DNA of 64,000 nucleotides from Alloacidobacterium dinghuense (lineage in GTDB: Bacteria; Acidobacteriota; Terriglobia; Terriglobales; Acidobacteriaceae), in the NCBI RefSeq assembly GCF_014274465.1, contig NZ_CP060394.1, positions 4,836,001 to 4,900,000 on the forward strand, given 5' to 3'. A program made the translations under genes and the position numbers. Below the pieces are notes generated by a model. The model was given only the letters and a program-made list of their open reading frames with translations. It was not told where the DNA came from and searched no databases. Of the stretch, positions 1-11,047 are shown in pieces (the first letter of the stretch is position 1; every line of letters begins with the position of its first letter).

Positions 1-126
1 GGCGGAGCCAAAATGGTGCGCAAGCTTCTTCACATATGCGAGGGCCTTCAGTGAGCTCTCAGAAAAGTCGGTTGCAAAAAGTATCTTTTCGACGGTGAGT
101 GCGATGGGCTGGCCAATGACTGGCAT
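1..126 (-). CDS. Universal stress protein (UspA family), N-terminal part only
   Basis: The first 42 codons of a minus-strand gene run off the left edge of the window. The translation opens MPVIGQPIALTVEKILFATD and continues FSESSLKALAYVKKLA, the first beta-strand and helix of the Usp fold (hydrophobic strand, then the ATD-FS-S motif). An AGGAGGG ribosome-binding site lies 5 bases before the ATG. Usp proteins are cytoplasmic, often ATP-binding, stress and starvation proteins. The gene diverges from the CRP/FNR regulator at 284 and shares its upstream region, including the palindrome at 201-220, so regulation by that protein is plausible (inference). ATP-binding residues lie outside the window. 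Confidence 0.85.
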   Translation of the reverse strand, partial: MPVIGQPIALTVEKILFATDFSESSLKALAYVKKLAHHFGSA

Positions 127-200
127 AACGCCCTCCTTTCTGATCCCGGACTTAGCATCGCTCAATCGCTTCGATCTTTCCGTGATTCCGGACACTACCA

Positions 201-220
201 GATGTGATCATGGTCACATC
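201..220. promoter_or_regulatory. CRP-type palindromic operator
   Basis: The core reads TGTGA-N6-TCACA at 203-218. The dyad extends to 20 bases (GATGTGATCATGGTCACATC) with a single mismatched pair. This is the consensus half-site layout of CRP. It lies 75 bases upstream of the uspA start and 64 bases upstream of the regulator start, so it could serve either promoter or autoregulation. Confidence 0.65.
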
Positions 221-283
221 CAGGCAATCGGCTCTTTTGATAAAAATGATTTGTTCTCCTCGCGTTTCGCGAAAGCGCATACT

Positions 284-1009
284 ATGCGTATCGTTATGCC
301 AGCGCCGACGATCCCATCGACTGACTCCTGCAAGGATTGCACCCTGCGCGGGGTGCGCATGTTCTGCAACCTGCACGACGATGCGCTGAATCATCTGGAT
401 CAGATGGGTGTCCAGGTCCGCTATCCTGCGCGGGTGAACATCTTTCAGCAGGGAGAGAAGGCGCGTGCGCTGCACGTTCTGTGCTTCGGACATGTAAAGC
501 TCTTCACCACTTCTCGCAGAGGCAAAAGCATGATTCTCAAAATCGCATGGCCCGGAGACGTGCTCGGCCTGAGCGCCGTGCTGAGCCAGGGCGACTATGA
601 GGTGACGGCGGAAACCCTCGAACCTTGTCAGGTGAAGACGTTGCGTCACGACGAATTCCTCGCCTTCATCGACAAATTCAGTGAGGCTGGACGGCATTCG
701 CTCGAAAGCATGGCGAGCGAGTATCAATCAGCATTTCGCGATGCGCGGCGACTTTCGCTTGCCGGCTCGGCCGCTTCTCGGCTTGCGAACGTGCTGCTCG
801 ACCTTGCGCGGAATGCTGTAGACGACAGGAAAGAGCTGCGTTTCAACATTGCGTTGACGCACGAAGAGCTTGGCAATCTTGCGGGGCTTTCCCGTGAGAC
901 GGTGACACGCCTGCTCGGAAAATTTCAGCGTGAAGGACTGCTCAGAATTAAAGGGGCCTCCATCACCATCGCTGACCAGAGCCGCTTCAGCCGTATAACT
1001 GAAGGCTGA
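284..1009 (+). CDS. CRP/FNR-family transcriptional regulator with FNR-like cysteine cluster
   Basis: A 241-aa protein with a cyclic-nucleotide-binding-type beta barrel (about 35-145), a dimer helix and a C-terminal winged helix-turn-helix (about 190-230). Near the N-terminus C16-x2-C19-x8-C28, plus C115 in the barrel, match the positions of FNR's four Fe-S ligands, so an oxygen- or NO-sensing cluster is possible. The recognition helix SRETVTR carries R204, E205 and R209, the CRP R-E-x3-R readout for TGTGA, and such a site lies upstream at 201-220. I chose the ATG at 284 because the frame extending upstream to 95 runs through the palindrome and overlaps uspA antisense; the ATG at 296 is an alternative. 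Sensing mode and targets are inferred. Confidence 0.85.
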   Translation: MRIVMPAPTIPSTDSCKDCTLRGVRMFCNLHDDALNHLDQMGVQVRYPARVNIFQQGEKARALHVLCFGHVKLFTTSRRGKSMILKIAWPGDVLGLSAVLSQGDYEVTAETLEPCQVKTLRHDEFLAFIDKFSEAGRHSLESMASEYQSAFRDARRLSLAGSAASRLANVLLDLARNAVDDRKELRFNIALTHEELGNLAGLSRETVTRLLGKFQREGLLRIKGASITIADQSRFSRITEG

Positions 1010-1080
1010 GCCCCGCCCGATATTCAAAGCCAACTCCACCTGCTGACGTTTAGAATGGCGAGCATACTCGCCGCTCAGAG

Positions 1081-1650
1081 ATGGACGTCTACCTCCACAT
1101 CAGAGTCCTGTTGAGCATGATCCTCGGCCTGGGGGTCGGCCACCTGCTACGCGGAGTCTCACGCATCGTTCAGCACCCCACAAAGATTAGGGTGTACTGG
1201 GTTCACCTCGTCTGGGTACTGTTCGTGTTCCTCTATCTGATCCATTTCTGGTGGTGGGAGTTCTACCTCCAGAAAATCCCGCAGTGGACCTTTCCTCTCT
1301 ATTTCTTCCTCGCTCTTTACGCCACGCTCCTCTTTCTGCTGTGCTCATTGTTTTTCCCCGATGAAATGAGCGAATACGACGGCTACCGCGATTACTACTA
1401 CTCGCGTAAGCGATGGATTTTCAGCCTGATGATTATTCTTTTCGCCGCCGACACACTGGACAACTTTATCAAGGGCAGCGATTATTTTGCGCGCCTTGGA
1501 GTCTTCTACGAGATTCGCATAGGCTCTTACATCCTGTTTTGTCTGCTGGCCATCTGGGCGAAAAGCCCGCGCTTCCATGCTTTTTTCGCTATCTTCGCCC
1601 TCATAACTGAGGTGTTGAATATCCTCAAACGTTACCTCACCATTCACTGA
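1081..1650 (+). CDS. Hypothetical polytopic membrane protein
   Basis: A 189-aa protein made almost entirely of hydrophobic segments (about 5-25, 38-58, 70-92, 110-130, 142-160 and 165-182), giving five or six membrane spans. Aromatic-rich patches such as HFWWWEFYLQ sit at predicted interfaces. Short charged loops contain the acidic-aromatic stretch DEMSEYDGYRDYYYSRKR. No catalytic motif was recognised. The gene stands alone between the regulator and a secreted NTF2-like protein, with no obvious operon partner. Function unknown. Confidence 0.75.
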   Translation: MDVYLHIRVLLSMILGLGVGHLLRGVSRIVQHPTKIRVYWVHLVWVLFVFLYLIHFWWWEFYLQKIPQWTFPLYFFLALYATLLFLLCSLFFPDEMSEYDGYRDYYYSRKRWIFSLMIILFAADTLDNFIKGSDYFARLGVFYEIRIGSYILFCLLAIWAKSPRFHAFFAIFALITEVLNILKRYLTIH

Positions 1651-1686
1651 TTCGGGTCTAAGATAGTCACGCGTAGAGGAGATCGT

Positions 1687-2154
1687 ATGTGGATCATCAT
1701 TCGAGCGGGAATAGGGTTTCTATGTTGTCTTTGGATGCTGCAGCCGATGCACGCCCAATCCACGCCCGCTCAATCGACGATGGATGAACAGTGCCAAGGA
1801 TCCACCGTCGACTCGCAGGGTCCGGAGACGGCAACTGCCGCCCGCGCATTTCTCGCCGAGTTGCAGGCCGCCGTCAAAGCGAACGACAAGGCCAAGATCG
1901 CGCGCATGGTTTCATACCCGATGAACTTCGTACAAGGTACTAAACGTGTGCACATACGAGACAAGCAGACCTTTCTCGCGCGCTACGACACCATCTTCAC
2001 CGAACATGTGCGTACTGCCATCCTCGCGCAATCCTCCCATTGTCTGTTCGGCAATGCCAATGGAGAAATGGTCGGCCATGGAGAAGTGTGGTTCACAGAA
2101 CTCGGAGATGGCTCGGTGAAAATCATTACCGTGAACACTTCTTCAGGAATGTAG
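1687..2154 (+). CDS. Secreted small protein, possibly NTF2/SnoaL-like
   Basis: A 155-aa protein with an N-terminal signal peptide (hydrophobic core at about 4-20, cleavage near MHAQS). A domain of about 100 residues follows. The pattern AARAFLAELQAAVKANDKAK, then strands containing VRTAILAQS and GEVWFTELGDGS, resembles small NTF2-like/DUF4440-type domains: a helix followed by a curved sheet. A GAGGAGA ribosome-binding site precedes the ATG. It ends 9 bases before the convergent pseudouridine synthase gene. No catalytic residues could be assigned, so the fold call is tentative. Confidence 0.6.
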   Translation: MWIIIRAGIGFLCCLWMLQPMHAQSTPAQSTMDEQCQGSTVDSQGPETATAARAFLAELQAAVKANDKAKIARMVSYPMNFVQGTKRVHIRDKQTFLARYDTIFTEHVRTAILAQSSHCLFGNANGEMVGHGEVWFTELGDGSVKIITVNTSSGM

Positions 2155-2163
2155 CCGCTACAG

Positions 2164-3162
2164 TTACGTTTTCGCTTCCAACTTCGCCAGAAAATGCCCA
2201 AGCTCTGCCGGCAGTGACGCAGACAACTCCAGCAATTTACCGGTACGCGGATGCGCAAATGCAAGCTCTGCCGCGTGAAGGAAATTGCGGTCGAGCGCAA
2301 TTGCGTCTTCACCTGATGAGGGTCGTTTATTCTTCGCCGGAACACCGATTTGCGCTGGCGCACCGTAGAGCGTGTCGCCAACCACGGGATGTCCAATGGA
2401 AGCCATGTGCACGCGAATCTGATGGGTGCGGCCTGTCTCAATGCGCACGCGCACCAGCGTGAAGGGACCGAACTTTGAATCGATACGCTTCACAGCTTCA
2501 TAGTGTGAAATCGCCATGCGACCGCCGGTAGCGCGGCGTGTGGTCATGCGCGTTCGCCGGATCGCGTCGCGGCTGATTGCTGCATTGATCGTTCCCGCAT
2601 CCTGCTTCAATGAGCCATGCACCAGCGCGATGTAGGTCTTGCGCATCTGACGGCGCGAGAACATCTCTGCCAGCTTCAGATGCGCCGCGTCGTTTCGTGC
2701 GATGATGATGAGCCCGCTCGTCTGCTTATCGAGCCGATGCACGATACCGGGACGCAGTTCGCCGCCGGTCGACGAAAGCTGCCGGTAATGATGCAGCAAG
2801 GCATTCACCAGCGTGCCGCGATTTCGCGCATCGTCTGTCGCGCCCGATCCGGCATGCACCATCATGCCCGCGGGTTTGTTCACGACGGAGAGATCGTCGT
2901 CCTCATATAGGATGTCCAGCGGAATCGCCTCGGCTACGGCTCGCAGCGGAGGCAGAACGGGCTCACCGTGCACCTCCACGACTTCACCACCGCGCAGTTT
3001 GAGCGAAGCCTTCCCCGGTTTGCCATCAACCACGACACTTCCCTGTGAGAGCAGCGTTTGCACGCGCGAGCGGCTCACACCTTCAAGCTGCGTTGCAAGC
3101 CACGCGTCCAGGCGTTTGCCCGTAGCTTCCGATGAAACAGAATAGGTGGCACTCTCCGGCAT
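2164..3162 (-). CDS. rluD: RluA/RluD-family rRNA pseudouridine synthase
   Basis: A 332-aa protein with the architecture of RluD: an S4 RNA-binding domain (about 17-75, GKRLDAWLATQLEGVSRSRV) followed by the catalytic domain. The signature HRLDKQTSG at 142-150 carries the catalytic Asp145, and the later motif ETGRTHQIRVHMASIGHPVVG is typical. RluD-type enzymes isomerise uridines in helix 69 of 23S rRNA and aid 50S maturation; the exact target here is inferred. Length matches the family. It converges on the NTF2-like gene and is followed on the same strand by none of its usual partners. Confidence 0.9.
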   Translation of the reverse strand: MPESATYSVSSEATGKRLDAWLATQLEGVSRSRVQTLLSQGSVVVDGKPGKASLKLRGGEVVEVHGEPVLPPLRAVAEAIPLDILYEDDDLSVVNKPAGMMVHAGSGATDDARNRGTLVNALLHHYRQLSSTGGELRPGIVHRLDKQTSGLIIIARNDAAHLKLAEMFSRRQMRKTYIALVHGSLKQDAGTINAAISRDAIRRTRMTTRRATGGRMAISHYEAVKRIDSKFGPFTLVRVRIETGRTHQIRVHMASIGHPVVGDTLYGAPAQIGVPAKNKRPSSGEDAIALDRNFLHAAELAFAHPRTGKLLELSASLPAELGHFLAKLEAKT

Positions 3163-3185
3163 GATCTGACTGATTTTACAGGCTG

Positions 3186-4196
3186 CTATGGCTGCGGCTT
3201 GCCCGGGCCATCCAGTCCCGGAGGCCAGAATGGATAGTTCGGCGCTGCAGGCGGCATGGGCGGCGCGTCGGTTGGCAACCAGTTTTCATGAATCAACCAG
3301 TTGCGCAGCAGCAGCGGCCAGGTTGCCAGCTCGGGAATTGATCCGCACAAGCCGCAGCCGTGATCCGCATAGTCGTAGATGTGAAGCTCTACCGGAATAT
3401 GGGCGCGTTCCAGAGCGCGATAAAGATCGAGACTGTTTTCGACCGGCACCGTAGGATCACCGGTTGTCGCGAAGAGGAAGGTCATCGGCGTCTGGGCGTT
3501 CACGCCGAGCTGGTTGGAAAACTTCTGCTGCATTTGCGCGTACGGCATTTCACCGAGCAGATTGTTCATTGAGCCGGTATGAGCAATCGGCGGCTGCATA
3601 CTGACCACCGGATACGAGAGGATCATGAAATTCGGCCGCGCATCCGTCTGGTCGATGGAGTCAGATTTTTCCGGCAGCGGCGGAGCATCGTTGCCATGCA
3701 CGCCCAGCGTCGAAGCAAGGTGCCCGCCCGCTGACGATCCCCACACGCCGATGCGGTTCGGGTCGATACCGTAATCGGCTGCGTGCGATCGCACATAGCG
3801 CATGCCGCGCATGCCGTCCTGAATCTCAACCGGATATTGATACGGTGCCACGCGGTAGTCGAGAACAAAGGCAGTTACACCCTGCGCATTCAACCAGCGC
3901 GCGTACTGGATTCCCTCGTGCCCCATCGATACGTGGGCATAACCACCGCCGGGAATTACCAGCACAGCGGTGGTCGTCGATTTGGTCTGCGGCGGGAACG
4001 CGTACAGGCGAGGCTTATCCGCCTCGGTATCGCCGCGCGCTCCGGGCGCGCCGTTTGGCCAAAGAGGAATGGCAGGGGGCAGGCTCTTGAGAATCTCCAA
4101 GGGCGAAGGTGCTGCTGTCTGTGCGGCCGCTGGAATGGATGACGCTGAAAAAAGGGAAGTAAGAAGCGCGAAAGAACAGAGGGAGAGAATCTTCAT
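3186..4196 (-). CDS. Secreted alpha/beta-hydrolase (acetyl-esterase-like)
   Basis: A 336-aa protein with a signal peptide (1-25, ending PAAAQ). The oxyanion-hole loop VIPGGGYAHV lies at about 80, the nucleophile elbow GSSAG at 153-157 (Ser155), an Asp candidate in FATTGDPTVPVENS and a His in YDYADHGCG. This is the BD-FAE / acetyl-xylan-esterase-like layout often found in plant-polysaccharide degraders, so deacetylation of xylan or a related ester is the best guess. A proline-rich tail (PPMPPAAPNYPFWPPG) closes the protein. It is transcribed divergently from the VWFA protein at 4292. Confidence 0.8.
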   Translation of the reverse strand: MKILSLCSFALLTSLFSASSIPAAAQTAAPSPLEILKSLPPAIPLWPNGAPGARGDTEADKPRLYAFPPQTKSTTTAVLVIPGGGYAHVSMGHEGIQYARWLNAQGVTAFVLDYRVAPYQYPVEIQDGMRGMRYVRSHAADYGIDPNRIGVWGSSAGGHLASTLGVHGNDAPPLPEKSDSIDQTDARPNFMILSYPVVSMQPPIAHTGSMNNLLGEMPYAQMQQKFSNQLGVNAQTPMTFLFATTGDPTVPVENSLDLYRALERAHIPVELHIYDYADHGCGLCGSIPELATWPLLLRNWLIHENWLPTDAPPMPPAAPNYPFWPPGLDGPGKPQP

Positions 4197-4291
4197 CCGC
4201 GCCAGTATACGTGGCTTGCCCAGTCACATGGGATTGCACGCCGTATCCCCTCGCTGTCTGATCTTGGTGACCCTTTCAGCTGCCATGTAGA

Positions 4292-5359
4292 ATGACGGCA
4301 GCCACAATGAAGACGGTCCTTGCCTCAAAGTTTCTCCTGCCTTGCGTGCTTGCAGCTGGTTTTCCTTTTTCTGTTGCGACTTTTTCCCGGGCGCAATCAC
4401 AGACGGCACCTGCCCCGACTCCGCCGCTTGCGCAGACGCAGCCTGCCATTCCCGCGAAATCGGCTGGGCAACAGCCGAACGGTCAGCCGCCAAATGGCCA
4501 GCAACCGGGCGATCAGCAATATACGATCACGGCGACAGCCAACGAAGTCGATCTCGTCTTCACGGTCACGGATAAGCACGGCCGCTTCATCAAGGACCTG
4601 CAGCAGCGCGATTTCGCCCTGCTTGACGATCAGAAAGCCCCAGCGCAGGTTTACAGCTTCACCCAGCAGACGAATCTGCCCCTGCGTGTCGGGATTGTGA
4701 TCGACACCAGCACTTCCATTCGGCAGCGCTTCTCGTTTGAGCAGCAGGCGGCAGCGGAATTTCTCTTCAAGAGCATCCAGCCGAGGTCGGATAAGGCCTT
4801 CGTGATGGGCTTCGATGTCACACCCGACTACAAGCAAGACTGGACCAACAATCTCGACCTGTTGAACACCGGCATCAACGCTCTGCGCTCGGGCGGCGGC
4901 ACCGCGCTCTTTGATGCAATCTACTCGGCATGCCGGGATAAGCTGCTCGACGCCTCTCGCGGACAGGAACCCGTACGTAAGGCTATCGTGCTCGTTTCCG
5001 ATGGCGACGACAACCAGAGCCACGCTTACCTGACCGATGCCATCAAGGAATGCCAGCGGGCTGAAACCATCGTCTACGCCATCAGCACCAACGTGAGCCC
5101 GAGCCGCGACCGCGGCGACGACACGCTCACGAAAATTGCAGAAGCCACCGGCGGCCGCGCATTCTTTCCCAAGCGCATGGAAGACATGTCACTGAATTTT
5201 GCGGACATCGAAGACGAATTGCGCAGCCAGTACGCGCTGGTTTACAAGCCTGCGGACTTCATCGCAAACGGAGCCTTTCGAACGATCTATCTTTTCTGTC
5301 TCGACCGGCGATACACGGTACGCGCGCGTCAGGGCTACTTTGCGCCAAAGTCGCAATAG
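4292..5359 (+). CDS. VWFA-related acidobacterial protein
   Basis: A 355-aa exported protein with a signal peptide (about 1-33) and a Gln/Pro-rich linker (about 36-70, with repeated NGQPPNGQ). A short beta domain follows (VDLVFTVTDKHGRFIKDL), then a von Willebrand A domain from about 120 to 330. The MIDAS motif DTSTS (in VIDTSTSIRQRF) is intact, unlike in the paralogue at 32595. This corresponds to the acidobacterial VWFA-related family (TIGR03436). These proteins are probably periplasmic or surface adhesion or scaffold proteins; their ligands are unknown. The start at 4292 could equally be the ATG at 4307, which gives a cleaner signal peptide (MKTVLASKF). Confidence 0.85.
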   Translation: MTAATMKTVLASKFLLPCVLAAGFPFSVATFSRAQSQTAPAPTPPLAQTQPAIPAKSAGQQPNGQPPNGQQPGDQQYTITATANEVDLVFTVTDKHGRFIKDLQQRDFALLDDQKAPAQVYSFTQQTNLPLRVGIVIDTSTSIRQRFSFEQQAAAEFLFKSIQPRSDKAFVMGFDVTPDYKQDWTNNLDLLNTGINALRSGGGTALFDAIYSACRDKLLDASRGQEPVRKAIVLVSDGDDNQSHAYLTDAIKECQRAETIVYAISTNVSPSRDRGDDTLTKIAEATGGRAFFPKRMEDMSLNFADIEDELRSQYALVYKPADFIANGAFRTIYLFCLDRRYTVRARQGYFAPKSQ

Positions 5360-5369
5360 CGACGATTAG

Positions 5370-7606
<2,237 letters not shown>

Positions 7607-7636
7607 AGCCCTGTGTTACGTTGGCTTTTCGAGCCT

Positions 7637-8698
7637 ATGGAACCCGTCACACACTTCCTGACCGGAGCCTGCCTCGCCCGCTCCGGTTTCAACCGCAAGG
7701 CAGCCTATGCAACGCTCGCCATGACACTGGCGGCCGAAGCCCCCGATCTCGATGTCTTCTGGGCCTTTCGCGGCCCGGTTGCCGGATTCGAGCATCATCG
7801 CGGCATCACGCACACTTTCATCGCCGCGCCTTTCATCGCCCTCATTACGGTGGCTGTTGTGTGGATGATCCACAAGATCCGTAAGAAGCCGCCGCAGGCT
7901 CCGGTGCGTTGGGGCCTGCTCTGGTGCTTTGCCCTGATTGCCCATCTCAGTCATCTGCTGCTTGATTTCACCAATAACTACGGTCTGCGTCCGTTCTTTC
8001 CGTTTAATCCGCGATGGTATTCGTGGGATATCGTCTTCATTTTCGAGCCGCTCATGTTCGCCGCGCTTTTGCTGGCGCTGGTTCTGCCGTGGTTCTTTGG
8101 TCTTGCCGACCGCGAGATCGGCGCGAAACGCGTTAAGTTTCGCGGACGAGGCTGGGCGATTGCCGCGTTCGTCTTTATTGCTTTGCTCTACACCGTGCGC
8201 AACGCGGAACACGCGCACGCGATCAACCTTGTCCGTAATTCCAGCGTTATCAATGCGCCTATCCTGCGCGTCTCCGCTGAGCCCGAGCCGATCAACCCAT
8301 TCCTCTGGCAGGCCATCATCGAAACCGCAGACTTCTACCAGCGCGCTGCCGTGCACACGCGCTCAGATCAGATTGAACTCGACCCATCTGAAGATGTGTT
8401 CTACAAGCCGCCCGTAACCATGGCCACCCTCGCGGCAAAGCGCTCCTTGCTGGGCCGCGTCTATCTCGACTGGGCACAGTGGCCGGTGGTTGAAGACAAA
8501 GGCGCGATGCCACCACCGGGCTACAATATCGATCCGCCCGACCCTAACTGGCACACGGTTCAGTTCCGCGATCTACGCTTTGATTATCCCGTCCTCACGC
8601 GGAAAGCGAGCGACTCGATCCTCTCCGGCTGGGTCTACGTCGGTCCGCAAAATGAAATCGAAGGCATGTTCATGAGCGGCAAGGAACAAAAGGATTAA
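7637..8698 (+). CDS. YdjM-like (PF04307) membrane-bound metal-dependent hydrolase
   Basis: A 353-aa protein. The N-terminal half has the LexA-binding/YdjM-type signature: MEPVTHFLTGACLAR with a His near the start, then EAPDLDVFW, then EHHRGITHTF with clustered histidines, then HLSHLLLDFTNNYG. Several membrane spans are visible (about 75-95, 105-125, 145-170, 180-195). The C-terminal 160 residues form a soluble domain. The family is annotated as inner-membrane metal-dependent hydrolases of unknown substrate. I chose ATG 7637 over the GTG at 7613 because homology begins there; no strong ribosome-binding site is visible for either. Confidence 0.8.
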   Translation: MEPVTHFLTGACLARSGFNRKAAYATLAMTLAAEAPDLDVFWAFRGPVAGFEHHRGITHTFIAAPFIALITVAVVWMIHKIRKKPPQAPVRWGLLWCFALIAHLSHLLLDFTNNYGLRPFFPFNPRWYSWDIVFIFEPLMFAALLLALVLPWFFGLADREIGAKRVKFRGRGWAIAAFVFIALLYTVRNAEHAHAINLVRNSSVINAPILRVSAEPEPINPFLWQAIIETADFYQRAAVHTRSDQIELDPSEDVFYKPPVTMATLAAKRSLLGRVYLDWAQWPVVEDKGAMPPPGYNIDPPDPNWHTVQFRDLRFDYPVLTRKASDSILSGWVYVGPQNEIEGMFMSGKEQKD

Positions 8699-9712
8699 TT
8701 ATCGAGATGCAGCAATCGCCAGCCCGTTCGTATCGACAATTCCCGGAATGGCTGTCGTCTGAAACGTCGAGAGGTCAATCTTCACCAGCCCGCCGTCGCG
8801 GGCCTTCGTCTCGGGATTGAAGAGCCCCGCCGGAATGCGAACATTCGAGACCCACGCATGCTTTCCGTCCGCATCGAGAGCAGCGAGCAACGGACTCCCC
8901 GTTTCAATCCGGTGTGCCACCGCGCCTGTTTTAGCATCGATGACCAGCACCACTCCATCCAGAACCGCTGGAGCAAGAATCCAGCGTCCATCCGGCGTTA
9001 CCGAAGGATAGAAAATCTGTCCCACATCAAGATGGCCGAATTTCGTCACGCCGGTGAGCCTGTCGGGTTCAAGCATCAGCAGCTCACTTTTTCCCGACAC
9101 GATGAGGTGGTGCCCATCAGCAGTCCACGCCAGCCCACGCGGAGATCCGGTCGCAATACATACCTTCATTTTCCCCGCCTCAGGATCGATACGGCAAACC
9201 TTTCCCTCGGTCGTGAATGCAAACAGCGCCGAGCCATCTGCATTGAAGATGAAGTTATGCACTCCGGGCGGTAGCGGAAAGGTCCGCAGCACGGCGCCAG
9301 ACGCTGCATCGAAGACAACCATACCGGCATTGCCTTCTTCCGCATTCGTGAAAAGCTCTTGAAATTTTGGAGGCCGCAGCTTCAACCCATGTGGGGCCGT
9401 GAATCCCGCAGGCAGTTTGAAGCGGGCGCGCACGACACGCCGCTCCAGATCGAGAACCGAAATCGTCGTCCCCGGAGTTCCCGCCTTGTGATTCGCTTCA
9501 AGCAAGCCGAAGTTCGAGACATACGCTGTCCGCCCGTCCGGAGTCAGTTCGATCTCATGCGGCTTCTCACCTACGGCGATTGCAGTCGGGTGTGACGGAT
9601 CCGCAGCCGGAAAAACCAGCACCTTGCCGGGGCCTTCCTGAACGACGGCAATCGTCTGCCCATGCAAGGTGAGGGTGAGTATCCCGGCGATCATGCTGTA
9701 GAAAATTCGCAC
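8699..9712 (-). CDS. Secreted YVTN/YncE-like beta-propeller protein
   Basis: A 337-aa protein with an N-terminal signal peptide (about 1-19, ending LHGQ). Repeated propeller blades of about 42 residues follow, recognisable by TPDGRTAYVSNFG, NADGSALFAFTTEGK, TADGHHLIVSGKSE, TPDGRWILAPAV and DADGKHAWVSNVR. Such proteins act in the periplasm as ligand-binding or lactonase-like propellers. No lactonase active site is evident here. It converges with the YdjM-like gene with no gap and diverges from the M23 peptidase at 9818. Confidence 0.75.
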   Translation of the reverse strand: MRIFYSMIAGILTLTLHGQTIAVVQEGPGKVLVFPAADPSHPTAIAVGEKPHEIELTPDGRTAYVSNFGLLEANHKAGTPGTTISVLDLERRVVRARFKLPAGFTAPHGLKLRPPKFQELFTNAEEGNAGMVVFDAASGAVLRTFPLPPGVHNFIFNADGSALFAFTTEGKVCRIDPEAGKMKVCIATGSPRGLAWTADGHHLIVSGKSELLMLEPDRLTGVTKFGHLDVGQIFYPSVTPDGRWILAPAVLDGVVLVIDAKTGAVAHRIETGSPLLAALDADGKHAWVSNVRIPAGLFNPETKARDGGLVKIDLSTFQTTAIPGIVDTNGLAIAASR

Positions 9713-9817
9713 CGCTGGTTTATACCACGCCCAGATTATCGAAACGGATGCATATAGTATGGTGCCAATTCCTTAAGGGTCCCGAACACACGCCTATCTC
9801 TGCTGTAGGAGAACCGA

Positions 9818-10996
9818 ATGCCGAAGATTCGCGCCCTCTTGTGCACCGCGCTGATGCTGACTGCAATTGCCTTTCACCTGAACGCCGGACACAGTGAAAC
9901 AACCCAGGACCTGATGCCCTTGTTGCTGACGGTGCATGATGCGCCGGTGCCATTCACCGGCTCCGACGGCCATGTTCACCTTGTGTATGAGCTGTGGATG
10001 GCGAACTTCTCGAGTGGTGAAGCAGATATCGAAAAGGTTGAGGTTTTGGGCGACGGCTTGGTACTCCAGACGCTTGACCGGAACGCGACTGCGAGCCGGT
10101 TGCAGCCTGCGGGCAAGCGCGAATCTGCCGGAGCCATTACCGGAGGTGCGCAATCGCTGCTCTTTCTTGATGTCATTTTGCCTGCCGGCGCTTCGATCCC
10201 GAAGCAGCTTACGCATCGAGTGCAAGCGCACTATGCGGCCGCGCCTCCGGGACATCAGGACTTCAGTGAAACCGGCGGCGCAACCACCGTGGACCGCCGA
10301 GAAGTTGCGCAGATCGGACCGCCACTCAGCGGAGACAGCTACATCTCGGCCGATTCCTGCTGCGACGCAACGCGGCATACGCGCGCTGCTCTACCCGTCA
10401 ACGGCAATGTTTATGTCGCGCAGCGCTATGCCGTCGACTGGGAGCAGCTCGACGCGAACAATCGCATCTACGCCGGCCCTCGTGAAGAGCTGAAAAGCTA
10501 CACCATCTTCGGCAAGCACGTCCTTGCGGTTGCAGATGCCGTTGTCGCTGTCGTCGTGAAAGGTCTTCCCGAGCAGGCACCCGGAAAGTATCCAACGGAC
10601 TTACCTCTCGATCAGGCCGACGGCAATGCGATCATTCTCGACCTGGGACAACACCGCTATGCGCTCTACGCGCATATGCAGTCAGAAAGCATTCACGTGA
10701 ATCGCGGCGACAAGGTCAAGCTGGGTCAGGTCATCGGGCTCGTCGGAGATTCAGGCAACTCGGTCGCGCCGCACCTGCATTTCCAGCTGATGGACGGCGA
10801 GCTATCGCTGGCATCCAACGGACTGCCCTACGAGATTAAGGACTTCAAGGTGACTGGACAGACTCCGGGCACGAAAGCCTTTGATGAGGCGGAGGAAAAC
10901 GGAACGCCACTCGCGATTACTCCTATCACGCCGCCGCACGAGGTCAAGAAAGCGTTGCCGCTCGATCAATTGATCATCTCCTTCGCGCAACATTAG
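9818..10996 (+). CDS. Secreted M23-family (LytM-like) metallopeptidase
   Basis: A 392-aa protein with a signal peptide (about 1-25). A beta-rich N-terminal domain (about 30-185) is followed by a peptidase domain containing AVDW, GNAIILDLGQHRYALYAHMQ, RGDKVKLGQVIGLVGDSGNS and APHLHFQL. The YAHM and HLHF histidines and the AVDW aspartate are in place. The first zinc-ligand His of the usual HxxxD is not: the corresponding stretch reads QRYAVD, so metal binding may differ. M23 proteins cut peptidoglycan cross-links or act as LytM regulators. An AGGAGA site precedes the ATG. Confidence 0.8.
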   Translation: MPKIRALLCTALMLTAIAFHLNAGHSETTQDLMPLLLTVHDAPVPFTGSDGHVHLVYELWMANFSSGEADIEKVEVLGDGLVLQTLDRNATASRLQPAGKRESAGAITGGAQSLLFLDVILPAGASIPKQLTHRVQAHYAAAPPGHQDFSETGGATTVDRREVAQIGPPLSGDSYISADSCCDATRHTRAALPVNGNVYVAQRYAVDWEQLDANNRIYAGPREELKSYTIFGKHVLAVADAVVAVVVKGLPEQAPGKYPTDLPLDQADGNAIILDLGQHRYALYAHMQSESIHVNRGDKVKLGQVIGLVGDSGNSVAPHLHFQLMDGELSLASNGLPYEIKDFKVTGQTPGTKAFDEAEENGTPLAITPITPPHEVKKALPLDQLIISFAQH

Positions 10997-11047
10997 TCAG
11001 TTGATCAAGCAACCATCTATCCGCTACGGTTGTTTCGGAGCTTTCTC

